Of a stretch of 64,000 nt of DNA, positions 1 to 9,746 are shown in pieces. The stretch is from Pseudotabrizicola formosa (GTDB lineage Bacteria; Pseudomonadota; Alphaproteobacteria; Rhodobacterales; Rhodobacteraceae), in contig NZ_PJOM01000005.1 of assembly GCF_002900965.1 (NCBI RefSeq), positions 124,001 through 188,000 of the forward strand. Reading direction: 5' to 3'. Below the pieces are notes generated by a model. That model was not told where the DNA came from, made no database searches, and saw only the letters and a program-made list of their open reading frames with translations. The position numbers and the translations under genes are program-made. Each line of letters opens with the position of its first letter. Within the stretch, counting starts at the first letter, position 1.

Positions 1-290
1 GGCCATGGACGCGGTTCCGCCGCATCACCCTGCCCTTGTCGCTCGAAGGCGTCTCGTCGGGCTGTACGCTCGTGTTCCTGATCTCGACCGGGGTCTATGC
101 CACGCCGGTCCTGCTGGGCGGCCCCAGCACCACGCTGTTTTCCGAGGTCATTGCCGGGTTCTTCCATGTCGCCGGTGACCAATGGCCGGTGGGTGCAGCC
201 TTTGCCGTCATCATGCTGGTGACCGCATTGCTGCTGACCGGAGCGTTCACGAAACTGATGGCCCATCTGGCCGGGAGGGTAAAGCAATGA
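1..290 (+). CDS. ABC transporter permease, spermidine/putrescine (PotB) type, 5'-truncated
   Basis: The frame beginning at base 3 is open from the window edge to TGA at 288-290, giving the last 95 residues of an inner-membrane permease. The visible part has the end of the cytoplasmic coupling region (RRITLPLSLEG) followed by hydrophobic membrane segments, including residues around LVFLISTGVYATPVLLGG, which resembles the PotB/PotH C-terminus. The stop overlaps the next permease start (ATGA), so it is the first visible gene of a permease-permease-ATPase operon. The binding protein must lie upstream of the window. The substrate (polyamine or another small amine) cannot be read from the sequence. 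Confidence 0.85.
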   Translation, partial: PWTRFRRITLPLSLEGVSSGCTLVFLISTGVYATPVLLGGPSTTLFSEVIAGFFHVAGDQWPVGAAFAVIMLVTALLLTGAFTKLMAHLAGRVKQ

Positions 291-1073
291 CCCGCAACAC
301 CCGCATCCTGATGCAATGCATTTACTGGGCCTTTGTCCTCTATCTGCTGATCCCGCTCGCCCTGATGATGCTCATGGGCTTCAAGGATTCAAAGTTCATC
401 GGCTTCCCGATCCGCGATGTGACACTGGATTGGTATCTGGCGGTGTTTCAGGACAGCCAGGTGCTCAACGCCATGGGCTACTCGGCGATCATCGGCGTCC
501 TGTCCACGGCCATTGCCCTGTTCATGGGCACATGGATCGCGGTCGCCCTGACGGGCCGCAGCTTCTGGGGCCGGGCGATCCTTCTTGGCCTCACCCTTCT
601 CCCCGCCGTGATCCCCGGTGTCATCTCGGCCATCGCCTTCCGCATTGCGGCGCGGCTGGTGGGGCTGGAGCCGGGCATGTGGGCGATCATCTGGTCGCAT
701 GCCATCCACAACGTGCCCTTCGTGGTGCTGGTCGTGATGGCCCGCCTGTCCACCCTGCCCAAAAGCTATGGCGAGGCCGCGCAGGATCTGGGCGCCGATC
801 CGATCATCACCTTCTTCCGGGTGACACTGCCCTACCTCACCCCGGCCATGATCGGCGGCGGCATCTTCTGCCTGCTCCTGAGCTTTGACGACTTCGTCCG
901 CTCCTTCTTCCTCGGCGGCTATGAACCCACCCTGCCGGTGCTGATCTTTGCCAAGCTCCGCTCTGGCATGTCTCCCGAAATCAACGCAATTTCCACAGTC
1001 GTTCTGGTGCTTACCGCTGTGCTCGGCCTCTGGGCCGAACGGTCGATGCGCGGAATGAAGAAGAGGGCCGCAA

Positions 1074-1081
<8 letters not shown>
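287..1081 (+). CDS. ABC transporter permease, PotC type
   Basis: Inner-membrane permease of 264 residues, the usual PotC/PotI size. It opens with a membrane segment (WAFVLYLLIPLALMMLMGF) and carries the coupling-loop signature EAAQDLGADP followed by FFRVTLPYLTPAM, typical of BPD-type permeases that dock on the ATPase. The C-terminal piece MSPEINAISTVVLVLTAVLGL is characteristic of PotC homologues. Start chosen at ATG 287, which overlaps the preceding stop by 4 bp; a longer reading frame from 182 would run through the upstream gene. The gene overlaps the following ATPase by 8 bp, so the three genes are probably translationally coupled. Substrate unknown. Confidence 0.9.
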
Positions 1082-2156
<1,075 letters not shown>

Positions 2157-2166
2157 CCCCCAGCGG

Positions 2167-2199
2167 GGCGTGACCGGGCACAACCGCCCGCGTCACGCC
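2167..2199 (+). terminator. stem-loop after the Pot-type operon
   Basis: In the 53-bp gap between the ATPase gene and the MATE gene, GGCGTGAC pairs perfectly with GTCACGCC, and a short inner GGGC/GCCC stem encloses a small loop. There is no U-tract, so it may be a Rho-assisted end or a 3' stabiliser rather than a classical intrinsic terminator. Confidence 0.45.
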
Positions 2200-2209
2200 G
2201 GACACCATC

Positions 2210-3559
2210 ATGACAAACCTTGCCCGGCCAGAGATCACCGCCTCCGCGATCACCCATCGCCGGGTTCTGAACATCGCGCTGCCCATCCTTGTGTCCAATG
2301 CCACGATCCCGCTGCTGGGTCTGGTCGATACGGCGGTGGTCGGGCAGATGGGGGCCGCCGCCCCCATCGGGGCCGTGGGTCTGGGCGGCATCATCCTGTC
2401 CACCATCTACATGCTGTTCACCTTCCTGCGCATGGGCACCTCTGGCCTGACCGCGCAGGCGCATGGCCGGGGCCAGCCGCGTGAAACCGCGCTTGTGCTG
2501 CACCGTGCCCTGCTGATCGCGGCGCTGTGCGGCGCGGGGATGATCCTCTTGCACATTCCGGTCCTGGTCGGGGCCTTCGCCCTGTCGCCCGCCTCGGACG
2601 AGGTGGAGGATCTGGCCCGCACCTATGTGTCAATCCGCATCTGGGGGGCCCCCGCCACCATCGCGCTCTATGCCATGACCGGCTGGCTGATCGCGCTGGA
2701 AAAGGCACGCGCGGTGCTGATGCTGCAACTCTGGATCAACGCCATCAACATTGCGCTCGACGTGCTCTTCGTCATCGTGCTGGGCCTTGGGGTGGCGGGG
2801 GTGGCCACGGCCACCCTCATCGGCGAATGGGCCGGTTTTGCCATGGCCCTCTGGCTGTGCCGCGCCGCCTTTGTCCCCGCCCTGCGCTCGCGCTGGGCCG
2901 AGATTTCCGAACGCGTGGCGCTCAAACGCACCATGTCGATGAATGCCGATCTGGTGCTGCGCTCGGTCCTGCTGCAGGCCAGCTACACCTCTTTCGTGTT
3001 TCTCTCGGCGGGGCAGGGCGATGTGAACCTTGCCGCCAATCAGGTGCTGCTGCAATTCCTGCACCTGTTTTCCTATATGCTCGACGCCTTCGCCTTTTCG
3101 GCCGAGGCGCTGGTGGGTCAGGCCGTGGGGGCGCGCTCTGTCGGCCCGTTGCGCCGCGCGGCCATCCTGTCCGGCAAATGGGCGCTGGGCGGCAGCCTTG
3201 TTCTCACCACCGCAGCCCTGTTCGGCGGCCCGCAACTCATCGCCCTGATGACCACCGCCCCCGAGGTGCAGGCCGAGGCGATGCGCTATCTGCCTTGGGT
3301 CTGGATCATGCCGCTGGCCAGTTTCGGCAGCTTCATCTTTGACGGCATCTTCATCGGGGCCACCATGTCGCGCCAGATGCGCAACGTGATGTTCCTCTCG
3401 CTCATCTTCTATCTGGCCACCATCCTGATCGGCCTGCCGCTGATCGGCAATCACGCCCTGTGGCTGGGGCTGATCGTGATGAGCTTGGCCCGCACCCTGC
3501 TGATGGCGCGCAGCTACCCGCAGGTCGAGGCCAAGGCCCGCCTGCCGCAAGCCGCATGA
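2210..3559 (+). CDS. MATE family efflux transporter (DinF-like)
   Basis: Integral membrane protein of 449 residues, the normal length for a 12-helix MATE exporter. The N-terminus RVLNIALPILVSNATIPLLGLVDTAVVG is the canonical MATE helix 1 with the DinF-subfamily pattern. The family exchanges Na+ or H+ for organic cations, drugs or metabolites; the substrate here is unknown. It begins 53 bp after the ABC ATPase, past a stem-loop, so it may be a separate transcription unit. It ends 5 bp from the convergent XRE-cupin regulator. Start at ATG 2210 puts the conserved ITHRRVLNIALP motif 11 residues in, as usual. Confidence 0.9.
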   Translation: MTNLARPEITASAITHRRVLNIALPILVSNATIPLLGLVDTAVVGQMGAAAPIGAVGLGGIILSTIYMLFTFLRMGTSGLTAQAHGRGQPRETALVLHRALLIAALCGAGMILLHIPVLVGAFALSPASDEVEDLARTYVSIRIWGAPATIALYAMTGWLIALEKARAVLMLQLWINAINIALDVLFVIVLGLGVAGVATATLIGEWAGFAMALWLCRAAFVPALRSRWAEISERVALKRTMSMNADLVLRSVLLQASYTSFVFLSAGQGDVNLAANQVLLQFLHLFSYMLDAFAFSAEALVGQAVGARSVGPLRRAAILSGKWALGGSLVLTTAALFGGPQLIALMTTAPEVQAEAMRYLPWVWIMPLASFGSFIFDGIFIGATMSRQMRNVMFLSLIFYLATILIGLPLIGNHALWLGLIVMSLARTLLMARSYPQVEAKARLPQAA

Positions 3560-3564
3560 CGCCG

Positions 3565-4125
3565 CTAGCTGTTCTGCACGATCAGGATGGCCCGCGCCGG
3601 TCCGGCCAGTGCCTCAATCCGGTGCGGGCGGTCGGCGAAATAGCGCGCCGTGTCGCCGGTGCCCAACTGCTGGCTTTCCTCCCCCGAGGTGACCGCGATC
3701 ATGCCGTCCAGCAGGGTCAGATGCTCCCGGCAGCCCGGCCCATGCGGGTCGCTGATCAGCTTGCCGCCTTCCGCAAAGGTCAGGTCATACACCTCATGCA
3801 CCCCCACCGCTTCGGCAGGCGACAGGATGCGGATGCTGACCCCAAGGCCGCGCCCGCCGATCACCGGGGCCGCCTCGGCCCGGATCACCTCGATCCTTGG
3901 GGTTTCCCGCGCCTCCAGCAGACCGGCGAAATCCACCTGCAAGGCCTGCGTCAGGTTCCACAGCGTCGCCACCGTCGGGCTGCTCTCGCCGCGTTCAATC
4001 TGGCTGACCATGGACCGGCTGACCCCCGACAGCCGCGCCACGGCATCAAGGCTCAACCCTTTGGCCGTCCGCGCCTCCTTCAAAGAGGCGGCAAGACGGG
4101 CGTGAATTTCCGAACGCGGGTTCAT
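3565..4125 (-). CDS. XRE-family transcriptional regulator with cupin sensor domain
   Basis: Predicted DNA-binding regulator of 186 residues. Residues about 8-65 form an XRE helix-turn-helix (LKEARTAKGLSLDAVARLSGVSRSMVSQIERGES). The C-terminal half is a cupin fold that normally binds a small ligand. Start chosen at ATG 4125 (MNPRSEIHAR), because a longer frame from 4206 would add residues unlike the family. It is divergent from the EamA-type exporter at 4319, so it plausibly controls that exporter, a common arrangement for XRE-cupin proteins. The ligand is unknown. Confidence 0.88.
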   Translation of the reverse strand: MNPRSEIHARLAASLKEARTAKGLSLDAVARLSGVSRSMVSQIERGESSPTVATLWNLTQALQVDFAGLLEARETPRIEVIRAEAAPVIGGRGLGVSIRILSPAEAVGVHEVYDLTFAEGGKLISDPHGPGCREHLTLLDGMIAVTSGEESQQLGTGDTARYFADRPHRIEALAGPARAILIVQNS

Positions 4126-4318
4126 AAATGATCTCTGACTTGGGCCAAGACGCCATGCCGGACCGACGGGCGCACCCTGTGAATCGTGACCCAATACCGC
4201 TTGCATGGCAACATTTTAAGTGTCGCAGGCCGTGCCGGAAACGCCGGGTCAGCCGGCAGGCTGCTTTTGCCGGCGCGGAGTCTGGTCTTCGGGTCTTGGC
4301 CATGGCATCACACCCGTG

Positions 4319-5206
4319 ATGGAACTCTGGATCGTCTTCACGGTTTTTGCCGCCCTCACGCAAACCCTGCGGTTCGCCTTGCAAAAGGCACTGGGGTCGA
4401 CCGGGCTTTCCCCGGGCGGGGCCACCTTTGCCCGGTTCCTGTTTGCCGCCCCGCTGGCCACGGCAGCGGCCTATGCACTTTACCTGTCCTCCGGCGTCTC
4501 TCTGCCCATGCCCGGCGCGGTCTTCTTTGGCTATGTGGTCATGGGCGGCATCGCGCAGATCATCGCCACCGAACTGACCGTCCGGCTGATGGGAATGCGC
4601 AGTTTTGCCACCGGCATCGCCTTTACCAAGACCGAAGTGTTGCAGGCCGCGGTCGCCTCGGCGCTTATTCTGGGCGAGATGGTATCGCTGGGGGCCGCGC
4701 TTGCCATCGCTGTCGGCTTTGCCGGGCTGGTCTGCCTGTCCTTTCCGCGCGCGGCCGCCTTTGAAGGCCGCCCCGTCGCCTTCGGCCTTGCAGCGGGCGC
4801 GCTGTTTGCGGTGGCGGCCATCTGCTATCGCGGGGCCACCCTGTCGCTGGAACCGGCCCCGTTCCTGCTGCGCGCGCTCTTGGCCTTGGCGACGGCCACG
4901 GTGTTCCAGTCGGTCATCATGGCGCTCTGGCTCGCCTTGCGCGAACCCGGCGAAATGGCCCGCGTGTTGCACGGCTGGCGCCGCACGATGCCGGTGGGCC
5001 TCACCGGCCTTCTGGGCTCGCTGGGCTGGTTCGCCGCGTTTTCCCTGCAAAACGCGGCTTACGTTCGCGCGCTGGGGCAGGTCGAGGTGATCTTTACCCT
5101 GCTGTTCTCCACCCTCTGGTTCCGCGAAAAACTGGGCGGGCGCGAGGTGGCGGGTCTGCTGCTGGTCTCGGTCTCGGTGATCTTTCTGGTGCTCGGCACT
5201 GGTTAG
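4319..5206 (+). CDS. EamA/DMT family transporter
   Basis: Hydrophobic protein of 295 residues with about ten predicted membrane helices in two EamA repeats; the second repeat ends in GQVEVIFTLLFSTLWFREKL, a hallmark of this family. Such proteins export or import metabolites such as amino acids; no substrate can be assigned. ATG 4319 (MELWIVFTVF) starts directly at the first helix. The frame is open further upstream to 4220, but that stretch is not membrane-like. It is divergent from the XRE-cupin regulator and convergent with ugpC, with a hairpin in the 37-bp gap. Confidence 0.85.
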   Translation: MELWIVFTVFAALTQTLRFALQKALGSTGLSPGGATFARFLFAAPLATAAAYALYLSSGVSLPMPGAVFFGYVVMGGIAQIIATELTVRLMGMRSFATGIAFTKTEVLQAAVASALILGEMVSLGAALAIAVGFAGLVCLSFPRAAAFEGRPVAFGLAAGALFAVAAICYRGATLSLEPAPFLLRALLALATATVFQSVIMALWLALREPGEMARVLHGWRRTMPVGLTGLLGSLGWFAAFSLQNAAYVRALGQVEVIFTLLFSTLWFREKLGGREVAGLLLVSVSVIFLVLGTG

Positions 5207-5236
5207 GACGGGGCGGCCCTGCCGCCGCCCCTGTCC
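5206..5236. terminator. bidirectional hairpin between the EamA gene and ugpC
   Basis: GGACGGGGCGGC at 5206-5217 pairs with GCCGCCCCTGTCC at 5224-5236 with one bulged T, around a 6-nt loop. It sits exactly between two convergent genes, which is where a shared terminator is expected. No strong U-tract on either strand. Confidence 0.5.
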
Positions 5237-5243
5237 CAAGCGG

Positions 5244-6302
5244 TTACAACCGCTTGCCGGTCGCGGGCGAAAACAGATGGATGCGCCCCTCGGCCGCCGC
5301 CACATGCAGCCGGTCGCCACGTTTGGCCACCGTGTTGCCCGGCAGGCGCAGCGTCATCAGAACCTCTGACCCCTCGATGACGCCATAGCCAAAGGCATCC
5401 GCCCCCAGCCATTCCACCGACTTCAGCACCACCGGAATCGCTGGCGTTCCCGCCTCCACCAACACCATATCCTCGGGCCGCAACCCCAGCCGGACCTCGC
5501 CGCTGGCGGGCAGCCCCGGCAAGGGCAGGCGCTGACCGCCGGGCAGCACCGCCACCCCGGCCTCGGCCCGCACGGTAAAGATATTCATCGCGGGCGATCC
5601 GATGAACCCCGCCACAAACTCGCTGGCCGGGTTGGTATACACCTCATGCGGGGTTGCGATCTGTTCGGCCACCCCCTTGTTCATCACGATCAGCCGGTCG
5701 GCCAGCGTCATCGCCTCCACCTGATCATGCGTCACATAGAGCGTGGTCTGCCCGGTCCGCTGATGCAACTCCTTGATCTGCAAGCGCATCTGCACCCGCA
5801 GCTTGGCATCCAGGTTCGACAGCGGCTCATCGAGCAAAAACGCCGCCGGTTCGCGCACCAGCGCGCGCCCCATCGCCACCCGCTGCCGCTGCCCGCCCGA
5901 CAGCGCGCGCGGCTTGCGGTCCAGATATGGCTCCAGCTCCAGCATGGTCGCCGCCTTCGCCACGCGGGCGTCAATCTCGGCCACCGGCATCTTGGCGATC
6001 TTCAACCCGTACGCCATGTTCTCGCGCACGCTCATATGCGGGTACAGCGCATAGTTCTGGAACACCATCGCGATGTCGCGCTCGCGCGGTTCCAGATCAT
6101 TCACCACCCGGTCGCCGATGGAAATCGTGCCGGCGCTGATCCCCTCCAGCCCCGCCACCATCCGCAGCAACGTGGATTTGCCGCAGCCCGAAGGCCCGAC
6201 GATCACCACGAATTCGCCGTTGGAAATGTCCATCGTGATCCCATGGATCACCTCTTGCCCGGCATAGCTTTTGCGCAGGTCGTTCAGTTGGATATGTGCC
6301 AT
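5244..6302 (-). CDS. ugpC: sn-glycerol-3-phosphate ABC transporter ATP-binding protein UgpC
   Basis: ATPase of 352 residues of the MalK/UgpC subfamily, which energises import of glycerol-3-phosphate and glycerophosphodiesters. Walker [10 protein letters not shown] (about residue 37), Q-loop [11 protein letters not shown], signature [16 protein letters not shown], Walker [16 protein letters not shown] and H-loop [15 protein letters not shown] are visible, followed by a C-terminal regulatory domain with FIGSPAMN. It is the last gene of ugpBAEC, starting immediately at the ugpE stop. Family certain; substrate inferred from the whole operon. Confidence 0.92.
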   Translation of the reverse strand: MAHIQLNDLRKSYAGQEVIHGITMDISNGEFVVIVGPSGCGKSTLLRMVAGLEGISAGTISIGDRVVNDLEPRERDIAMVFQNYALYPHMSVRENMAYGLKIAKMPVAEIDARVAKAATMLELEPYLDRKPRALSGGQRQRVAMGRALVREPAAFLLDEPLSNLDAKLRVQMRLQIKELHQRTGQTTLYVTHDQVEAMTLADRLIVMNKGVAEQIATPHEVYTNPASEFVAGFIGSPAMNIFTVRAEAGVAVLPGGQRLPLPGLPASGEVRLGLRPEDMVLVEAGTPAIPVVLKSVEWLGADAFGYGVIEGSEVLMTLRLPGNTVAKRGDRLHVAAAEGRIHLFSPATGKRL

Positions 6303-7172
6303 TTACTTCTCCGTCTCGACAAGGCCCTTCACGAACCAGCGCTGCATCAGCACGACCACAAGGATCGGCGGCAGAATGGCCAGCACCGAAGTCACCATGA
6401 CGAGGTTCCAGGGGGTATCGGCATCGGCAAAAGAAACCATCTTCTTCAGCGCGATGACGATCGTGTTCATTTCATTCGAATTGGTCACCAGCAGCGGCCA
6501 CAGGTATTGCGTCCAGCCATAGATGAACTGGATCACGAAGATCGCCGCCACATTGGTCAGCGACAGGGGCCACAAAATGTCCTTGAAGAACCGCCAGGGT
6601 CCGGCACCATCCACCCGTGCCGCCTCCAGCAATTCATCAGGAATCGTCATGAAGAACTGCCGGAACAACAGCGTCGCCGTGGCCGAGGCGATCAGGGGCA
6701 GGATCAGACCGGCATAGGTGTCGATCAACCCCAGATCCACCATCACCTTGTAGGTCGGCTGAATCCGCACCTCCACCGGCAACATCAGGGTGATGAAGAT
6801 CAGCCAGAAACAGGCCATGCGGAACGGGAACTTGAAGAACACGATGGCATAGGCCGAGGCCATCGAAATCACGATCTTGCCCACCGCAATCCCCACCGCA
6901 ATCAGCGTGGTATTGCCCAAGAGCCGCCACAGGCTGACCCCGCCGATCCGGTCGATCTCGCCGGAAAACGCGGCGCGGTAGTTTTCGTACCCTTCTGCCC
7001 CCGGCAACAATGGCAGGGGCGGGCGCAGGATCGTCTGCACCGAATGGGTCGAGGCGATGAAGACATAATAGACCGGAAAGGCCACGATGATCACGCCAAG
7101 GATCATCCACAGATGCGCGATCGTCCGCGCCGCGCCCCGCGCCGCCAGCGGGCTGTGCGTTCCATTATCCAT
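6303..7172 (-). CDS. ugpE: sn-glycerol-3-phosphate ABC transporter permease UgpE
   Basis: Inner-membrane permease of 289 residues (E. coli UgpE is 281). The coupling loop [22 protein letters not shown] and the C-terminal segment [25 protein letters not shown] match UgpE closely. The start overlaps the ugpA stop by 8 bp, implying translational coupling. With UgpA it forms the membrane channel served by UgpB and UgpC. Confidence 0.93.
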   Translation of the reverse strand: MDNGTHSPLAARGAARTIAHLWMILGVIIVAFPVYYVFIASTHSVQTILRPPLPLLPGAEGYENYRAAFSGEIDRIGGVSLWRLLGNTTLIAVGIAVGKIVISMASAYAIVFFKFPFRMACFWLIFITLMLPVEVRIQPTYKVMVDLGLIDTYAGLILPLIASATATLLFRQFFMTIPDELLEAARVDGAGPWRFFKDILWPLSLTNVAAIFVIQFIYGWTQYLWPLLVTNSNEMNTIVIALKKMVSFADADTPWNLVMVTSVLAILPPILVVVLMQRWFVKGLVETEK

Positions 7173-8046
7173 AATGCACCCGCTTTTCGATGAACCGGAA
7201 CTGGAAGGCGGTCAGCGCGATCACGATCACCATCAGGATCACCGATTGAGCGGCAGAATCGCCCATGATCAGGTTGACGAACCCGTCGTTGTAAACCTTG
7301 TAGACCAGCGTTTCGGTCGATCTGCCGGGTCCGCCGCCGGTCACCGCATGGATGATCCCGAAGGTATCAAACAGCGCATAGACCGTGTTCACCACCAGAA
7401 GGAAGAATGTGGTAGGGGCCAGCAGCGGAAACACGATGGTCCAGAACGCATGCCTGCGGCTTGCGCCATCAATCGCCGCCGCCTCCAGCAAGGATTTCGG
7501 AATCGCCTGCAACCCCGCCACAAAGAACAGGAAATTATAGCTGATCTGCTTCCAGGTCGCCGCCGCCACCACCAGCGCCATCGCCTGCTCACCATCCAGC
7601 AGCGGGTTCCAGTTGATGCCCAACTGGCGCAAGGGCCAGGCCAATGTGCCAAAGGACGGGTTGAACATGAACAGCCACAGCATGCCCGCAATCGCCGGGG
7701 CCACCGCATAGGGCCAGATCATCATGGTGCGGTACAATCCCTTGCCCCGGATGATCTTTTCGGCCTGAACCGCCAGAAACAGCGCGATCCCCAGCGCAAA
7801 GAAGGCGACGAGCACCGAAAACACCACCGTGACCTGCAGGGCATTCAGATAGGCCGGATCGTTCAGAACCTTGCGGAAGTTCGCCAGCCCCACGAATTGA
7901 GACGACAGCCCGAACGGGTCTTCGCGCAGCACAGACTGGCGAAAGGCTTGCGCGGCAGGCCAATAGAAAAAGATCAGGGTGATCGCCAGTTGCGGTGCCA
8001 GCAAAAGCCAGGGCAGCAACTTGTGCGGAAAGACGGTGCGCCGCAT
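7165..8046 (-). CDS. ugpA: sn-glycerol-3-phosphate ABC transporter permease UgpA
   Basis: Permease of 293 residues, the usual UgpA length. It starts with a positively charged end and a first helix ([22 protein letters not shown]) and has the coupling motif [22 protein letters not shown]. Start chosen at ATG 8046 ([11 protein letters not shown]), preceded by AAGGA; the frame is open to 8085, but that part overlaps the hairpin described at 8077-8107. Second gene of the ugp operon, separated from ugpB by a terminator-like element that should lower permease output relative to the binding protein. Confidence 0.92.
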   Translation of the reverse strand: MRRTVFPHKLLPWLLLAPQLAITLIFFYWPAAQAFRQSVLREDPFGLSSQFVGLANFRKVLNDPAYLNALQVTVVFSVLVAFFALGIALFLAVQAEKIIRGKGLYRTMMIWPYAVAPAIAGMLWLFMFNPSFGTLAWPLRQLGINWNPLLDGEQAMALVVAAATWKQISYNFLFFVAGLQAIPKSLLEAAAIDGASRRHAFWTIVFPLLAPTTFFLLVVNTVYALFDTFGIIHAVTGGGPGRSTETLVYKVYNDGFVNLIMGDSAAQSVILMVIVIALTAFQFRFIEKRVHYG

Positions 8047-8070
8047 CCATAGTCCTTGCGTTGCGAAAAA

Positions 8071-8107
8071 AACAAAGGCGCGCATCGGCGGGGGGCCGAT
8101 GCGCGCC
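8071..8107 (-). terminator. intrinsic terminator/attenuator between ugpB and ugpA
   Basis: A perfect 13-bp stem (GGCGCGCATCGGC at 8077-8089 and GCCGATGCGCGCC at 8095-8107) with a 5-nt loop is followed, reading on the minus strand, by a T-rich tract (three T, G, then seven T). This is a textbook Rho-independent terminator, yet it lies inside the operon, so it likely acts as a partial terminator giving extra ugpB transcript. Confidence 0.85.
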
Positions 8108-8121
8108 CGGGGGTGGCTGAC

Positions 8122-9420
8122 TTAGCCGCCGGTTGCCTCGCGGATCGCGGCATTGCCGCGCTCGACCGCGTTGTTCAGCGCCTGTTCAGCAGTCTGCTGA
8201 CCCGACAGCATGTTCTCATACTCTTCGTTCTGGATGTCGCGCAGCTGCGGCAGGTTCGGGGCGCGCACGCCTTTCGAATTCGCCGTCGGGGCCTTGCCCG
8301 ACATCTGCAGGATCGGCACTTCACGGGCCGGGTTGGTTTCATAGAAGCCCGAGGCCTTGGTGGCCTCATAGGCGGCCAGAGTCACCGGCAGATAGCCCGA
8401 CTGTTCGTGCAGATACTGCTGCACTTCGGTCTGCGACAGGTAGTTGAAGAAGGTGCCGACACCTTTGTACACTTCGTCCGACTTGCCGCCCATCACCCAG
8501 AGCGAGGCACCGCCCGGCGTGGTGTTCTGCGGCGCGCCTTCGGCCGTGTCGTCATACGGCAGCTGGCCGATGCCATAGTTCATGCCCGACTTGACGATAT
8601 CGCCCAGCCCGCCCGAGCTTTCGGTCAGGATGCCGCACTCACCCGAGGTGAAGTTCTGCTTGGCTTCCGAGGTGCGGCCGCCATAGACGAACACGCCCTC
8701 TTTCGCCAGATCGGCCAGGGTCTGGAAGTGGTTGACGAAATTCGGTGCGTTGATCGCCAGTTCCGGGTTGCCGGCCAGACCGTTTTCGTTGCTGGCCCAG
8801 GACAGGTTGTTCCAGGCGGCAAAGTTTTCGGTGTGGATCCAGGTCAGCCAGGTCGAGGTATAGCCACAGGTGGCAGCGCCGCTTTCCTTGATCTGGCGCG
8901 CAGCGGCCCAGACTTCGGCCCAGGTGGTCGGCGGGGTATTCACGTCCAGCCCGGCCTTCTCGAAGATATCCTTGTTGTAATACAGGATCGGCGAGGACGA
9001 GTTGTAGGGGAAGGACAGCATTTCGCCTTCGGGGCTGGAATAATAGCCCACGATGCCCGGCAGATACTGGCTCTTGTCAAATTCGAAACCTGCCTCGCTC
9101 AGCACTTCGGCCACCGGCTTGATGGCCCCCTGCGCGCCCATCATCACGCCGGTGCCCACGTCGAACACCTGAATGATGTCCGGGGCCTGCCCTGCGCGGA
9201 ACGCGGCGATCCCGGCGTTCAGCGTTTCAGGATAGGTGCCCTTGAACACGGGCATTACCTTGTATTCGGATTGGCTGGCGTTGAAATCGGAAGCAATTTT
9301 CTCGACCACTTCGGAGTTGGCACCGGTCATCGCATGCCACCACGAAATCTCGGTCTGCGCCTGCGCCGACATCGGCAGCGCGATCAGGCCAAGGGCCCAC
9401 AGGTTCACGGTTTTCATCAT
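8122..9420 (-). CDS. ugpB: sn-glycerol-3-phosphate periplasmic binding protein UgpB
   Basis: Extracytoplasmic solute-binding protein of 432 residues (E. coli UgpB is 438) with a Sec signal peptide ending ALPMSAQAQ. The mature start TEISWWHAMTGANSEVVEKIA and the motif PDIIQVFDVGTGVMM are characteristic of UgpB. Starts at ATG 9420 or the adjacent ATG 9417; an AGGAGG site lies 6 nt upstream of the first. It captures glycerol-3-phosphate or glycerophosphodiesters, a phosphorus source under Pi limitation. First gene of the minus-strand ugp operon. Confidence 0.94.
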   Translation of the reverse strand: MMKTVNLWALGLIALPMSAQAQTEISWWHAMTGANSEVVEKIASDFNASQSEYKVMPVFKGTYPETLNAGIAAFRAGQAPDIIQVFDVGTGVMMGAQGAIKPVAEVLSEAGFEFDKSQYLPGIVGYYSSPEGEMLSFPYNSSSPILYYNKDIFEKAGLDVNTPPTTWAEVWAAARQIKESGAATCGYTSTWLTWIHTENFAAWNNLSWASNENGLAGNPELAINAPNFVNHFQTLADLAKEGVFVYGGRTSEAKQNFTSGECGILTESSGGLGDIVKSGMNYGIGQLPYDDTAEGAPQNTTPGGASLWVMGGKSDEVYKGVGTFFNYLSQTEVQQYLHEQSGYLPVTLAAYEATKASGFYETNPAREVPILQMSGKAPTANSKGVRAPNLPQLRDIQNEEYENMLSGQQTAEQALNNAVERGNAAIREATGG

Positions 9421-9478
9421 TGTCTTCCTCCTAGGGATTTGCTGACTGGGCACCTATTCCCGAAAGACATGTCATCCA

Positions 9479-9518
9479 TGTAACAATCGGCCTCCCCGGC
9501 ACCCCTTCACCTGTTACA
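9479..9518. promoter_or_regulatory. candidate operator, TGTAACA-N26-TGTTACA inverted repeat upstream of ugpB
   Basis: Two perfectly complementary heptamers start 33 bp apart (about three helical turns) and lie 59-98 bp upstream of the ugpB start. On the minus strand TTGTTAC-N4-ATGACAT also has the 7-4-7 geometry of a degenerate Pho box. The two readings overlap, and neither is proven. Confidence 0.35.
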
Positions 9519-9592
9519 AAGGCCAATTTTTTACCGGCAAGTCAATTGTGAACCGTCATGATGCGGTTTTGCCCGCCGCAAAGGCCGGCTTC

Positions 9593-9648
9593 GGGCCAGG
9601 CGCGGGCGGTCATGCGGGGCAATGCCCCCGACGCCGGGCGCCTGGCCC
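9593..9648. terminator. nested hairpin downstream of cysW
   Basis: GGGCCAGGCGC (9593-9603) pairs perfectly with GCGCCTGGCCC (9638-9648), and the enclosed segment contains a second hairpin GGGGC/GCCCC. It lies 99-154 bp past the cysW stop and has no U-tract, so it is a plausible 3' end of the sulfate operon or a cruciform-forming repeat. Confidence 0.4.
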
Positions 9649-9746
9649 AAAGGTAAACGAATCCTTAATGTCCCGGAGTCAAGTCATTGATATTGCATGA
9701 TATTGAGGGGTGTAACACAGGGGGAACCCCGTGGTAAACCCGGCCC

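Larger units (their letters stand above)
9421..9746. other. intergenic region upstream of ugpB and downstream of cysW
   Basis: No coding sequence is supported over these 326 bp. It holds the ugpB ribosome-binding site, an inverted repeat TGTAACA/TGTTACA (9479-9485, 9512-9518), and a nested hairpin toward the cysW end (9593-9648). The ugp promoter should be here; TTGACT on the minus strand near 9540 is a weak -35 candidate without a convincing -10. Confidence 0.6.

Noticed and set aside
4046-5320. 424-codon open frame antisense to the EamA gene
   Set aside because: Low-complexity, Gly/Gln/Arg-rich translation with no family motif; it is the typical antisense shadow of a high-GC gene.
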